Assembly: GCF_000518865.1 (NCBI RefSeq)
Contig: NZ_JAEK01000020.1
Span: 19,743 to 83,742 of the forward strand
Reading direction: 5' to 3'
From: Bacillus sp. J37
Lineage (GTDB): Bacteria; Bacillota; Bacilli; Bacillales; Bacillaceae
Length of the DNA: 64,000 bases
Position numbers and translations under genes: made by a program. Of the stretch, positions 36,161-45,606 are shown in pieces; the first letter of the stretch is position 1, and the number at the start of each line of letters is the position of its first letter. The notes beneath the pieces are model-generated. The model was given only the letters and a program-made list of their open reading frames with translations, was not told the origin of the DNA and did no database searches.

Positions 36161-36988
36161 ATGACCGATAAAGTAGTTTTAAATGACAAAATCACATTCG
36201 GCAACAACTCCCCCTTCGTCCTCTTCGCCGGCCCATGTGCAATGGAAAGTGAAAAGGTTTTAAAACAAACAGTCGAAGGCATCAAAGAAATTACAACAAA
36301 ACTAAATATCCCATTTATTTTTAAGAATTCATACGACAAAGCAAATCGTTCTTCGATCCATTCATTTCGTGGACCTGGTTTATATGAGGGGCTTCAGATT
36401 TTATCTGGAATTAAGGAAGAGTTTGATGTTCCGGTAACATCTGATATACATGAGCCGAATCATGCTGAAAAGGCTGGAGAGGTGTTAGATGTTATACAGA
36501 TTCCGGCATTTCTTTGTAGACAAACGGACTTATTAGTTGGAGCTGCTAAGACAGGGAAGATAGTGAATGTAAAAAAAGGGCAGTTTCTAGCTCCGTGGGA
36601 TATGAAAAATGTAGTAAATAAATTAAGAGAATCTGGTTGTGAAAAAATCTTATTAACAGAGCGTGGATCAACGTTTGGATATAACAATTTAGTTGTCGAT
36701 ATGCGTTCCTTGATCATTATGCGTGAACTTGGAGTCCCTGTCGTATTCGACGCAACACATAGTGTTCAAATCCCGGGAGGAGAAGGAACATCTACCGGAG
36801 GGAAGCGTGAATACGTACCTTATTTATCAAGAGCAGCAGCTGCAATTGGTATTGATTCAATATTTATGGAGGTGCATCCAAATCCGGATGAAGCGTTATC
36901 AGATGGTCCTAATATGATCAAGCTTGATGATTTAGAGGAGGTATTAAAGCCGATTCAGGAAATTGATCAAATGATAAAGGGTTTATAG
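36161..36988 (+). CDS. kdsA: Kdo-8-phosphate synthase KdsA (copy 2)
   Basis: 275 residues with all KdsA motifs: AGPCAMES (Cys26, metal-dependent class), [39 protein letters not shown] and [10 protein letters not shown]. About 75-80% identical by eye to copy 1, so the duplication is old. It opens a second kdsA-kdsD-kdsC unit. The first 70 bases are GC-richer than the rest. TAGGAGGT lies before the ATG. Both copies keep their active-site residues and should be functional. Confidence 0.94.
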   Translation: MTDKVVLNDKITFGNNSPFVLFAGPCAMESEKVLKQTVEGIKEITTKLNIPFIFKNSYDKANRSSIHSFRGPGLYEGLQILSGIKEEFDVPVTSDIHEPNHAEKAGEVLDVIQIPAFLCRQTDLLVGAAKTGKIVNVKKGQFLAPWDMKNVVNKLRESGCEKILLTERGSTFGYNNLVVDMRSLIIMRELGVPVVFDATHSVQIPGGEGTSTGGKREYVPYLSRAAAAIGIDSIFMEVHPNPDEALSDGPNMIKLDDLEEVLKPIQEIDQMIKGL

Positions 36989-37013
36989 CTTAACCACAAA
37001 GGAGGGATGGGGC

Positions 37014-38057
37014 GTGTTAGAAACAAAACAAAAAAGAAAAATAAATGTACCTAAACAAAGTACTACCAATAAACCAATTGAACAAAAGAAGGAAAATCGA
37101 GACTTTTTGCCAATTGTAAAAAAAGTTTTAGAGATAGAAGGAAAGGCAGTATTAAGCCAGCGAGACCTAATGAATGGGTCAGTGAATGATGCGATAAATA
37201 TGATCTTGGAATGTAAGGGTAGAGTGGTGATTACTGGAATTGGTAAGTCAGGCATTATTGCGCGTAAAATGTGTGCGACGTTTTCAAGTACGGGAACTCC
37301 TTCTTTATTTTTACATCCGGCAGAGGGTGTACATGGAGATTTAGGTATGGTTCAAAAAGAGGATGTAGTGATTGCGATATCCAATAGTGGTGAATCAGCT
37401 GAAATTCTTCATTTATTTCCTTCTTTAACTCAAATTGGTGTTAAGATGATCGGCATAGTTAAAAATCCGGATTCTTCTCTAGGAAGAAGATCAGATGTTG
37501 TGATCAACATTGGGTATGTAGAAGAGGCCTGTTCACTTGGATTAGCCCCAACAACAAGTACGACGGTTACTCTTGCATTGGGTGATGCGATAGCAGTAGC
37601 CTTGGTAGAAGCTAGAGGGTTTGAACCAAATGACTTTGCTCTCTATCATCCAAGTGGCACATTAGGGAAAAAGCTATTGTTAACTGTTGGTGAATTGATT
37701 GGAAGAAGAGATCGTAATCCTACTGTTCCAATTGGAGACACAGTGAAAGAGGCTTTATTTGTTATGACAAAGCATGGAGTAGGGGCTATTTCTGTTGTTG
37801 ATGAGAAAAATAAACTGGTTGGAATTTTGTCTGATGGAGATATTCGCAGAGCGTTTACAAAATCAGATGATGTTCTTCATTCTAAAGTAGAAGATTTATG
37901 TAACCGTAATCCAGTTATTATAAAATATGATAATTTAGCTAGTGATGTTTTAAACCTAATGAAAGAAAGAAAAGTGAGTGTTATACCTGTTTTAGATGAT
38001 CTAAATCATCCAATTTCTATGCTTCATATTCAGAGTCTTATTGAATTAGGTCTATAA
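37014..38057 (+). CDS. kdsD: D-arabinose 5-phosphate isomerase KdsD/KpsF (copy 2)
   Basis: 347 residues, SIS domain then two CBS domains as in copy 1, with VVITGIGKSGIIARKM, FLHPAEGVHGDLGM, ISNSGESAE, LGLAPTTSTT and LSDGDIRR. It has about 25 extra Lys-rich N-terminal residues. The GTG start at 37014 is placed seven bases after AGGAGGG. Same order and spacing as in the first Kdo operon. Confidence 0.92.
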   Translation: MLETKQKRKINVPKQSTTNKPIEQKKENRDFLPIVKKVLEIEGKAVLSQRDLMNGSVNDAINMILECKGRVVITGIGKSGIIARKMCATFSSTGTPSLFLHPAEGVHGDLGMVQKEDVVIAISNSGESAEILHLFPSLTQIGVKMIGIVKNPDSSLGRRSDVVINIGYVEEACSLGLAPTTSTTVTLALGDAIAVALVEARGFEPNDFALYHPSGTLGKKLLLTVGELIGRRDRNPTVPIGDTVKEALFVMTKHGVGAISVVDEKNKLVGILSDGDIRRAFTKSDDVLHSKVEDLCNRNPVIIKYDNLASDVLNLMKERKVSVIPVLDDLNHPISMLHIQSLIELGL

Positions 38058-38067
38058 GGAAGAGATT

Positions 38068-38592
38068 ATGCAAAAAATTAAATTACTTGTATTAGACGTT
38101 GATGGAGTATTAACAGATGGAAGAATCCATATCGGAAGTGATGGAGAAGAATACAAATCATTTCATACACAGGATGGAATGGGAATCAGTCTTGCCCGGT
38201 ATATTGGGATAAAAACAGCCATTATTACAGGTAGAAAATCAAACGCTGTCACTAAAAGAGCAGAAGAGTTAAATATAGACTTTGTTTATCAGGGGATATC
38301 GGAAAAATTCAAGGTCTTGGAAGAAATAAGAATGAAGCTCGGGATTTCACTTGAAGAAATTTGTTATGCAGGTGACGATATTAATGATTTACCTATCTTG
38401 CGAGTTGTAGGTTTTCCTTGTGCACCAAGTAACGCTGTTCCTCTTGTGAAGAAAGCTTCAAAATATGTTGCTGAATCGCATGGGGGGAAGGGAGCAGTTA
38501 GAGAGATTATAGAAAAAATTCTTCGATCATATGGAAGTTATGATACATTAATTGACGATTATATAGCAGGGAAAGTTTTGGGAAATCAATAA
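38068..38592 (+). CDS. kdsC: Kdo-8-phosphate phosphatase KdsC (copy 2)
   Basis: 174-residue HAD phosphatase with DVDGVLTDG, FHTQDGMGI, TGRKSNAV and GDDINDLP. It follows kdsD copy 2 by ten bases and is the last gene of the unit. No kdsB follows, so CMP activation of Kdo from both sets must rely on the single kdsB at 23576 or a gene elsewhere. Confidence 0.93.
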   Translation: MQKIKLLVLDVDGVLTDGRIHIGSDGEEYKSFHTQDGMGISLARYIGIKTAIITGRKSNAVTKRAEELNIDFVYQGISEKFKVLEEIRMKLGISLEEICYAGDDINDLPILRVVGFPCAPSNAVPLVKKASKYVAESHGGKGAVREIIEKILRSYGSYDTLIDDYIAGKVLGNQ

Positions 38593-38594
38593 TA

Positions 38595-38635
38595 AAAGGG
38601 ATGAGGGCTACGTTGGTCCTCTTTTTCTTTTGTCC
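38595..38635 (+). terminator. Terminator of the second Kdo unit
   Basis: GAGG...CCTC with flanking AAAAG and CTTTTTCTTTT; a modest stem with a clear T-run. The remainder of the 310-bp gap to 38902 is AT-rich and presumably holds the promoter of the dehydrogenase gene, but no clear boxes are visible. Confidence 0.6.
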
Positions 38636-38902
38636 AAAATAAATATTAATGCAAACTTAACAATATCTTTACTGTGAGAAAGAAAAGATACATTAAAATG
38701 TAAGATAGAAATAATATGTACTTTCGAATAAGGTTAGAACATATTTATTTAAAAAGGCTAAGATTGATTTTTTGGTCAAAGAATCGAAGTAGTTTTTATA
38801 TTCTATAAAATCATATCTGTATTAGAAATTAAAAAAACGAGATTAGAGAGTGTGTGCAGTTAGTGCTTTAGCAGAGTATTTTAGAGTTTAGGGGGAATTA
38901 AT

Positions 38903-40237
38903 TTGAAAATCACTGTCGTAGGAACTGGGTATGTAGGTTTAGTTACAGGCGTTTCCTTAGCTGAAATAGGACATCATGTCACATGTTTTGATATTAGTGA
39001 TGAAAAAATCGTTCAACTTAATAAAGGGATTTCCCCTATTTATGAGCCGGGTTTAGATGAAATGCTTCAAAGGAATCAAGAAATTAATAGATTGTTTTTT
39101 ACTTCAAACCCTGTTAGAGCTTATGAGAATCCTGAGATTGTCATCATCGCAGTGGGTACTCCAGAAAATGAAAATGGTTCTGCCAATTTATCTTACATTC
39201 AAATGGTTTCAAAAGATATTGCCACGTACATAAAACAAGATGAGATTATCATTGTAACCAAGAGTACTGTACCGGTTGGGACAAATAAAAAAGTGAAGAA
39301 TTGGATACAAGAGTCTTTACAACATCAGATTTCCTTTAGTGTTGCATCTAACCCTGAATTTCTAAGAGAAGGTTCTGCTATTTATGATACGTTTAATGGT
39401 GATCGAATTATAATTGGGAGTGAGGACAAACATGTTGCCTCAATTCTCGAAGATATGTATTCGCCGTTATGTCTTCCAATAATACACACTGATATTGAAA
39501 GTGCAGAAATGATTAAGTACGCTTCTAATGCATTTTTAGCAACGAAGATAAGTTTTATCAATGAAATAGCTAACATCTGTGAAAAGGTTGGAGCAAATAT
39601 AGAGGAAGTTGCAAAAGGAATTGGAAGAGATAGAAGAATCGGAAGCCAATTTCTACAGGCAGGTATTGGATATGGAGGGTCATGTTTTCCAAAAGATACG
39701 AAAGCTTTAGTTCAAATTGCCGGGGATGTTGAACATAAGTTCGAACTATTGGAATCGGTAATTAAAGTGAATAATCAACAGCAAATTAAGTTATATAATA
39801 AAGCAAAGGAGAATGGGGGTTCTTTCCAGGATAAGAAAATTGCTGTATTAGGTGCTTCTTTTAAACCTAATACAGATGATGTTAGAGAAGCTTCATCACT
39901 TTTCATGATAGATAAACTACTTCAAGATAGAGCAGAAGTACATGTATATGATCCTATTGCCCTTAGCAAGGTTTCAAATATATTTGGAGATAAGATTACT
40001 TATTGTGCTTCATTTAAAGATGCAATAAAAGATGCGTCTATAGCTTTCATCTTAACAGAGTGGGAGGAAATTAAATCTATTCCATTATCATTATATGTTG
40101 AATTAATGATGAATCCTGTTATATATGATGGAAGAAACTGTTATCCTTTAAATGAAGCACAGCAGTATCCTTTAACATATATTTCAATTGGTAGAAAACC
40201 TATCTATAATACTATTAAGATTTCAGGGGAATTTTAG
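38903..40237 (+). CDS. ugd: UDP-glucose 6-dehydrogenase
   Basis: 444 residues. Oxidises UDP-glucose to UDP-glucuronic acid with NAD. N-terminal Rossmann motif GTGYVGLVTG, central STVPVGTNKK, SNPEFLREGSA, the catalytic Cys in GGSCFPKD and the C-terminal ASFKPNTDDVREA are all present. It resembles TuaD/UgdH of bacilli. TTG start with a GGGGGA ribosome site. The galU homologue 150 bp downstream supplies UDP-glucose, so the pair makes the uronic-acid donor. Confidence 0.93.
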   Translation: MKITVVGTGYVGLVTGVSLAEIGHHVTCFDISDEKIVQLNKGISPIYEPGLDEMLQRNQEINRLFFTSNPVRAYENPEIVIIAVGTPENENGSANLSYIQMVSKDIATYIKQDEIIIVTKSTVPVGTNKKVKNWIQESLQHQISFSVASNPEFLREGSAIYDTFNGDRIIIGSEDKHVASILEDMYSPLCLPIIHTDIESAEMIKYASNAFLATKISFINEIANICEKVGANIEEVAKGIGRDRRIGSQFLQAGIGYGGSCFPKDTKALVQIAGDVEHKFELLESVIKVNNQQQIKLYNKAKENGGSFQDKKIAVLGASFKPNTDDVREASSLFMIDKLLQDRAEVHVYDPIALSKVSNIFGDKITYCASFKDAIKDASIAFILTEWEEIKSIPLSLYVELMMNPVIYDGRNCYPLNEAQQYPLTYISIGRKPIYNTIKISGEF

Positions 40238-40386
40238 AAAAAGATTTATAAGAAGAGGAACACAGTATATTAGTAAATTAAATGCCGATTATAATAGATG
40301 TGGAATATACTGTAATCTGCTGTTGTCGAACTGTTCAATTTCATGTAATATAAATAATGATTTTTAACTTTTTTGGAGGTGGGGAT

Positions 40387-41286
40387 TTGAAAGTAAGAAA
40401 AGCCATCATTCCTGCTGCAGGACTTGGAACAAGATTTTTACCAGCAACAAAAGCCCAACCGAAAGAAATGCTTCCTATTGTAGATAAGCCAACCATTCAA
40501 TATATAGTGGAGGAAGCAGTAAAATCCGGTATAGAGGATATTATTATTATAAGTGGACGTGGCAAAAGGGCGATTGAAGACCATTTTGATAAGTCATATG
40601 AATTAGAAGAAACATTAGTGAAAAAAGAGAAGTACGATATGCTTGAAGAAGTACAAAGTATATCTAATTTGGCTAATATCCATTATATCCGTCAAAAGGA
40701 ACCAAAGGGACTTGGCCATGCAATAGCATGTGCAAGTCAATTTATCGGAAATGAACCGTTTGCCGTCTTATTGGGCGACGATATTATGAATGATAATGGA
40801 AACACTCCTGCTTTAAAACAGCTGATGGATATCTATGAAAGTTCTCATCTACCTGTGGTAGGTGTCAAGCAAGTCCCAACTGAAGATGTTTCAAAGTATG
40901 GGATTGTAGCTATTAAGAAGGGTAGTCAAGAGCAAAACGTTTTAGAAGTAGAAACACTAGTTGAAAAGCCAGAGGCAGAAAAAGCCCCTTCAAACCTGGC
41001 AATTATGGGTAGATATGTATTAACTCCTGGTATATTTGAATTGTTACGAAATCAGACGCCTGGCTCTGGTGGAGAAATACAACTAACAGATGCAATTTGT
41101 GAGCTTAATAAACATCAACAGGTATTAGCTACTGAATTAGTAGGTGATCGCTATGATGTTGGAGATAAATTTGGATTTATTAAGGCAACAATTGATTTTG
41201 CGCTCCAAAGATATGACTTAAAAGAAGATGTGTTTGCCTATCTACAAGAAGTTATTGAAAAAAGTAAAGAAATGAAAAAAGTTTAA
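40387..41286 (+). CDS. galU: UTP-glucose-1-phosphate uridylyltransferase
   Basis: About 299 residues from the TTG at 40387, which follows GGAGGTGGGGA; the ATG at 40357 lies upstream of that ribosome site and is rejected. The pyrophosphorylase signature [23 protein letters not shown], then GLGHAI, VLLGDD, EKP and GGEIQLTDA are present. It forms UDP-glucose from glucose 1-phosphate and UTP for the preceding dehydrogenase and for glycosyltransferases. Bacilli often have two or more galU/gtaB-type genes, so this one may be cluster-specific. Confidence 0.93.
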   Translation: MKVRKAIIPAAGLGTRFLPATKAQPKEMLPIVDKPTIQYIVEEAVKSGIEDIIIISGRGKRAIEDHFDKSYELEETLVKKEKYDMLEEVQSISNLANIHYIRQKEPKGLGHAIACASQFIGNEPFAVLLGDDIMNDNGNTPALKQLMDIYESSHLPVVGVKQVPTEDVSKYGIVAIKKGSQEQNVLEVETLVEKPEAEKAPSNLAIMGRYVLTPGIFELLRNQTPGSGGEIQLTDAICELNKHQQVLATELVGDRYDVGDKFGFIKATIDFALQRYDLKEDVFAYLQEVIEKSKEMKKV

Positions 41287-41287
41287 T

Positions 41288-41341
41288 GAAGAAGACTTAT
41301 TTTGTTACTCTACTACGAGTAATTGAATGAGTCTTCTTTTC
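41288..41341 (+). terminator. Terminator of galU
   Basis: A long interrupted stem: AAGAAGACTTA with TGAGTCTTCTT and an inner TTACTC/GAGTAA, followed by a T-run. Confidence 0.85.
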
Positions 41342-41556
41342 CTATTTATAAATTATGTGAATTTCGTAGCCTAAATATATAATGAAACATCTTAGGGTAA
41401 ACTAATACATAAAAAGATATAGAGCATTAAAGTTTTGTTACAAAATGTCTAAACTTGTATGAAAAGCTTGAAAGGTTATTTTAAAATCGTTAATATTAGA
41501 TATTGGAATCAAAATTGGATTAACGCGTTCTAGAAATATCTTAAGGAGTAAAACGA

Positions 41557-42336
41557 ATGTTTAAACAGGTTTTTAAAGATATCCATTCACATAAGGACCT
41601 CATTCTGCATTTAACGATGACAGACTTTAAAAATAATACAGCAAGAACGTATTTAGGTTTCTTATGGTGGATCCTTGATCCCATTTTATATATGGGGATT
41701 TTCTATTTGCTTGTACAAGTTATTCTTCAAAGAGGTGGACCTGATTACTCAGTTTATTTGTTTACAGGTTTAATTCCTTTAAAATGGGCAACTGCCTGTA
41801 TTGTTGATTCTACAAATTCTATCGCATCAAACGCACGAATCATACAGCAAGTATATGTTCCGAAGGTTGTGTTTATATCAGTAAGACTGCTTGTGAATAC
41901 TTTTAAATTTTTAATTAGTGCGGTAGTGTTGTTTTTGTTTTTATGGCTATATGGAATTGATCTTAATCTAAATGCGTTACAATTCATTCCAATAATGATA
42001 GTAAATGCACTATTTTTATTTTCTATCATGACATTTTTAGCTCACATCGGTGTTTTTATTAGAGATGTGAAAAATGCAATGCAATATATAGCTCGAATAT
42101 TACTATATTTATCACCTGTTTTATTTTCACTTGATCAGGTGCCGGAAAAATATGTTCCAATCTTGCTTCTAAACCCTTTATCAACTTTATTGACTTCATA
42201 TAGAGATGTCTTATTATATGGAAGAAGTCCGGATTGGTCACATCTAATAGTACTATTACTCATTTCGTTCGTGTTGTTATTTTTAGGGTTAAGAGTCATC
42301 ATGAAAAATGAAAAAGAATATGCCAAGGTGATTTAA
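41557..42336 (+). CDS. ABC-2 permease of a polysaccharide exporter
   Basis: 259 residues with six hydrophobic segments, the opening TARTYLGFLWWILDPILYM and the LLYLSPVLFSLDQVP block typical of polysaccharide and teichoic-acid ABC-2 permeases (Wzm, KpsM, TagG). It overlaps the following ATPase gene by one base, a sure sign of a two-part exporter. It differs strongly from TagG at 21034, so the locus has two exporters. It starts an operon that runs to 51977. Confidence 0.9.
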   Translation: MFKQVFKDIHSHKDLILHLTMTDFKNNTARTYLGFLWWILDPILYMGIFYLLVQVILQRGGPDYSVYLFTGLIPLKWATACIVDSTNSIASNARIIQQVYVPKVVFISVRLLVNTFKFLISAVVLFLFLWLYGIDLNLNALQFIPIMIVNALFLFSIMTFLAHIGVFIRDVKNAMQYIARILLYLSPVLFSLDQVPEKYVPILLLNPLSTLLTSYRDVLLYGRSPDWSHLIVLLLISFVLLFLGLRVIMKNEKEYAKVI

Positions 42337-43058
42337 TGAGCGAATCAATTATAGAATTAAATGATATCTGGATTTCATATCCAGAAGAGACAAAACAACC
42401 GTTAAAGAATTTATTTCATAGACATCGTGAACGTTTCTGGGCAATAAAAGGAGTAAACTTTGAAGTGAAAAAAGGTGAGGTACTTGGAATTATTGGACGA
42501 AATGGTTCCGGAAAAAGTACACTCCTAAAACTTTTAAGTGGTCTAATTTCTCCTGACAAAGGAGATTTTCTTTTAAATAATAATGAACGACCAGTTTTGC
42601 TTTCTTTAGGGGCAGGTTTTCAGCCCGAGCTTTCAGGAATTGAAAATATTTATCTAAATGCTCTACTTTTGGGTCATAAGAAGAAGGATGTTGACAAAAG
42701 TCTGGATAATATCATTGAATTTTCGGAATTAGGGGATTTTATTTATAAACCAGTTCGTACATATTCATCTGGTATGCGTTCTAGACTTGCATTTTCAACC
42801 GCGATATCCCTTGATCCAGAAATCCTATTAATCGATGAGGTATTAGGAGTAGGGGATTCAGCTTTTCAGAAGAAGTGCAGAGAAGCTATTACACAGAAAA
42901 TTAAAGAGAATAGAACGGTTATCTTAGTGACTCATTCATCTTCACTTGTTAAGAGTATTTGTGATCGAGTTGTATGGATTCACCTCGGTGAACAAAAGGC
43001 TGTAGGAGATGCGAGTGAAATCGTCCCTCAATATGATGCCTTTATGAAGGGGAACTAA
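42336..43058 (+). CDS. ABC ATPase of a polysaccharide exporter
   Basis: 240 residues: Walker A GRNGSGKS, signature TYSSGM, Walker B ILLIDEVLGVGD and the switch His in VTHSSS. It has no C-terminal carbohydrate-binding or membrane extension, unlike TagH (545 residues) and long Wzt proteins, and so resembles KpsT or short Wzt. It partners with the permease at 41557 to export a lipid-linked glycan. Confidence 0.92.
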   Translation: MSESIIELNDIWISYPEETKQPLKNLFHRHRERFWAIKGVNFEVKKGEVLGIIGRNGSGKSTLLKLLSGLISPDKGDFLLNNNERPVLLSLGAGFQPELSGIENIYLNALLLGHKKKDVDKSLDNIIEFSELGDFIYKPVRTYSSGMRSRLAFSTAISLDPEILLIDEVLGVGDSAFQKKCREAITQKIKENRTVILVTHSSSLVKSICDRVVWIHLGEQKAVGDASEIVPQYDAFMKGN

Positions 43059-43059
43059 A

Positions 43060-44316
43060 ATGAACATCTTAATGCTTTTGTACAAGGATATTCATTACGA
43101 TGCAAGAGTTCAACGTGAAGCACTAGCTCTTGCAGAGGCAGGATATAAAGTAACAATTGCATGTGTAAAAGAATATTTTGAAGACCCTCCTACCATTAAT
43201 TCAAACATTAACTATGTGCGAATTGCGATTTCAGTGAAAAGTGCTAAGCAAAAATTGGACATTCAGGAGGGGAGTCCTGGACAAGGTAAGGTGAGTTTAC
43301 TAAAAGGCGCCCTACTTAAGGCTGTTCGTCATCCATTCATAAAACTACTAAAGGATTACCTTGCTTATTATGAATTTTATAAAAAGGTAAAGGCAAGTGT
43401 TGAAATATCTAGTTTTGCCGCTATTCATTGTCATGATTTAAATACGCTTTGGCAAGGAATATTACTGTCAAAGAAGAATAAGCATCTACGTGTGTTATAT
43501 GATTCACATGAGCTTTTTAATGAAATGGCAGGCAGAAATGAAGTAGATCGTTCTGTAGGGTATTTTGTTGAGAAAAGGTTGTTTTCCAAAATCGACCATT
43601 TCATAACTGTAAATTCATTTATGTTGCAGCAGTTTCAGGTCAACTATAAGGATAAGCCATCTACCATTATTCAAAATATTCCCATTTCACTTGAAGAAAG
43701 GATAGAAAACTCTCCAGAAAATTATTGGAGAAGTAAATATCCTATACGAGAAACGGATGTTGTGTTACTTTATCAAGGGGGGTTAAATCCACATCGTGGA
43801 ATTGAAGAATGCATCATGGCCCTCAAGGTACTCCCTAATAAGTTCAAAATGGTTTTAATGGGGCAAGGTAGATTTGTAGGAGAGTTAAGAGATATTGTGA
43901 AAAACCTGAATCTTCAGGATCGGGTATTTTTCCATGATCAAGTTCCTGCCAAAGATGTTCTTTTTTATACAAAGCAAGCGGATATAGGATTAGTAATGTA
44001 TAGAAATACATCGAAGAATAATTATTATTCAACGCCGAATAAAATCTTTGAATATTTACAGGCTGAGATTCCAACAGTTGCGTCTAAACATCCGGGAAAA
44101 TCATATATCGTTGAAGAGTATGGAACGGGTGTATGTGTCGAGGAAACCCCTAAGGCTATTGCAGATGGAGTTTTAGAAATTGAAAAAAATAGAAAGCAGT
44201 ATATTATGAATTGTAAGAACCACAAGGATGACCTCACTTGGGATAATGAAAAAGTAAAATTGGTTTCCCTTTACAATCGTCTATTGAATAACCAACAATT
44301 GGGGGACTTAACATAA
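43060..44316 (+). CDS. GT4-type glycosyltransferase
   Basis: 418 residues with two Rossmann-like halves of the GT-B fold. N-terminal DARVQREALALAEAGYKV and CHDLNTL with YDSHELF; C-terminal LLYQGGLNPHRGIEE, the KIFEYLQAEIPTVAS donor-site motif and VEEYGTGV. This is a retaining GT4 pattern. Sugar and linkage cannot be assigned. It starts one base after the ATPase gene and overlaps the next transferase gene, in the same operon. Similar in layout to the next gene, so the two probably arose by duplication. Confidence 0.88.
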   Translation: MNILMLLYKDIHYDARVQREALALAEAGYKVTIACVKEYFEDPPTINSNINYVRIAISVKSAKQKLDIQEGSPGQGKVSLLKGALLKAVRHPFIKLLKDYLAYYEFYKKVKASVEISSFAAIHCHDLNTLWQGILLSKKNKHLRVLYDSHELFNEMAGRNEVDRSVGYFVEKRLFSKIDHFITVNSFMLQQFQVNYKDKPSTIIQNIPISLEERIENSPENYWRSKYPIRETDVVLLYQGGLNPHRGIEECIMALKVLPNKFKMVLMGQGRFVGELRDIVKNLNLQDRVFFHDQVPAKDVLFYTKQADIGLVMYRNTSKNNYYSTPNKIFEYLQAEIPTVASKHPGKSYIVEEYGTGVCVEETPKAIADGVLEIEKNRKQYIMNCKNHKDDLTWDNEKVKLVSLYNRLLNNQQLGDLT

Positions 44317-45596
44317 TGAGCTGGTTTAAACGAGTTTTTTTACGGGACCCAACATTAATTAGAGAGCGCACACAAGTGAACAATAAAGTTTGTATGGTAG
44401 TATGGAATACGTTTGAAACAGATGCTAGAGTAACAAAAGAAGCAACAACACTTATCACAAAAGGTAAGAAGGATGTTACAGTTATTGCTGTCCATCAACC
44501 AGGTAGAACAAAACATAGGGAACAAGTAAAAGGAATTAATGTGATTAGGGTGGATCGGACATTTAAAAAGACATCTGATTCATTTAAGTCCGGTTCTACT
44601 AATGAACGGACAGTAAAACCACAATCATTAAATACTATATCAAAAAAGCAAAAGCTTAAAAAAAGAATCTTTAAACTTTTAATTTTTGTTCCAAAATTGA
44701 TAATAAATAGTAGGTTCTTATTGGAAGCATATAGACAAGATGCTGGAATTTATCATGCACATGATTTAAATACGTTTATACCTGTCTTTATTGCTTCCCG
44801 CTTAAGAGGGGCCAAATTGGTATATGATGCTCATGAGGTTTCAACTGATAGAGCAGGTTGGGGAAATAAATGGTTTTGGGAAAAAGTCGAAAGTTTCCTT
44901 ATTAAAAGGGCTGATCGTGTTATTACCACTAATCTAACTAGAGGTGAATTTTTCCGTGATCACTATAAAATATCTTTACCTTATATCATAAGAAATGTCC
45001 CTAAACATGTAGATATTGAACCTACTAATTTAATAAGAGAGTCTCTTCACATTCCCAATCATACACCAGTTGTTCTATACCAAGGTGGTATGCAAAGGGA
45101 TCGAGGGCTTGAAAATATTGTTAAAACTGTCAAGTATGTACCTAATACAGCCTTTGTCTTTTTAGGAAATGGACAATTAAAGCCGAAACTTATAGAATTA
45201 GCGAATAATGAAGGGGTTACAGACAGAGTCTATTTCTTAGATGCAGTTGCTAATGACCAATTACTTTATTATACGTCTTCTGCAACTATAGGCTTGCAGT
45301 TGTTAATAAATACTTGTTTTAATCACTATTCTGCATGCTCGAATAAGCTCCATGAGTATTTAATGGCTGGAATACCAGTTGTCGCAAGTGATTTACCTGA
45401 AATTCGAAGAGTAGTTAAAGACACTGAAACAGGAATTTTGGTGAATCCTGAAAATGTACAGGAAATAGCAGGAGCCATCAAAAAATTATTAAGCGAAGTG
45501 GATTTGTACCAAACATTTAAATTAAACACCAAATCAGGTGCTTTTCAATATAAATGGGAAGATGATGAAAAAATTCTATTAGAATTATATCAGTAA
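44316..45596 (+). CDS. GT4-type glycosyltransferase
   Basis: 426 residues, GT-B fold. VWNTFETDARVTKEATTL at the N-terminus, YHAHDLNTF, VYDAHEVS, then VLYQGGMQRDRGLENI and KLHEYLMAGIPVVASDLPEI in the donor half. The start codon overlaps the previous stop codon. It assembles the repeat unit exported by the adjacent ABC system; the exact sugar is unknown. The operon continues with a ManNAcA-forming enzyme, so a uronic acid donor is possible. Confidence 0.88.
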   Translation: MSWFKRVFLRDPTLIRERTQVNNKVCMVVWNTFETDARVTKEATTLITKGKKDVTVIAVHQPGRTKHREQVKGINVIRVDRTFKKTSDSFKSGSTNERTVKPQSLNTISKKQKLKKRIFKLLIFVPKLIINSRFLLEAYRQDAGIYHAHDLNTFIPVFIASRLRGAKLVYDAHEVSTDRAGWGNKWFWEKVESFLIKRADRVITTNLTRGEFFRDHYKISLPYIIRNVPKHVDIEPTNLIRESLHIPNHTPVVLYQGGMQRDRGLENIVKTVKYVPNTAFVFLGNGQLKPKLIELANNEGVTDRVYFLDAVANDQLLYYTSSATIGLQLLINTCFNHYSACSNKLHEYLMAGIPVVASDLPEIRRVVKDTETGILVNPENVQEIAGAIKKLLSEVDLYQTFKLNTKSGAFQYKWEDDEKILLELYQ

Positions 45597-45606
45597 AAAA
45601 GGAGTT

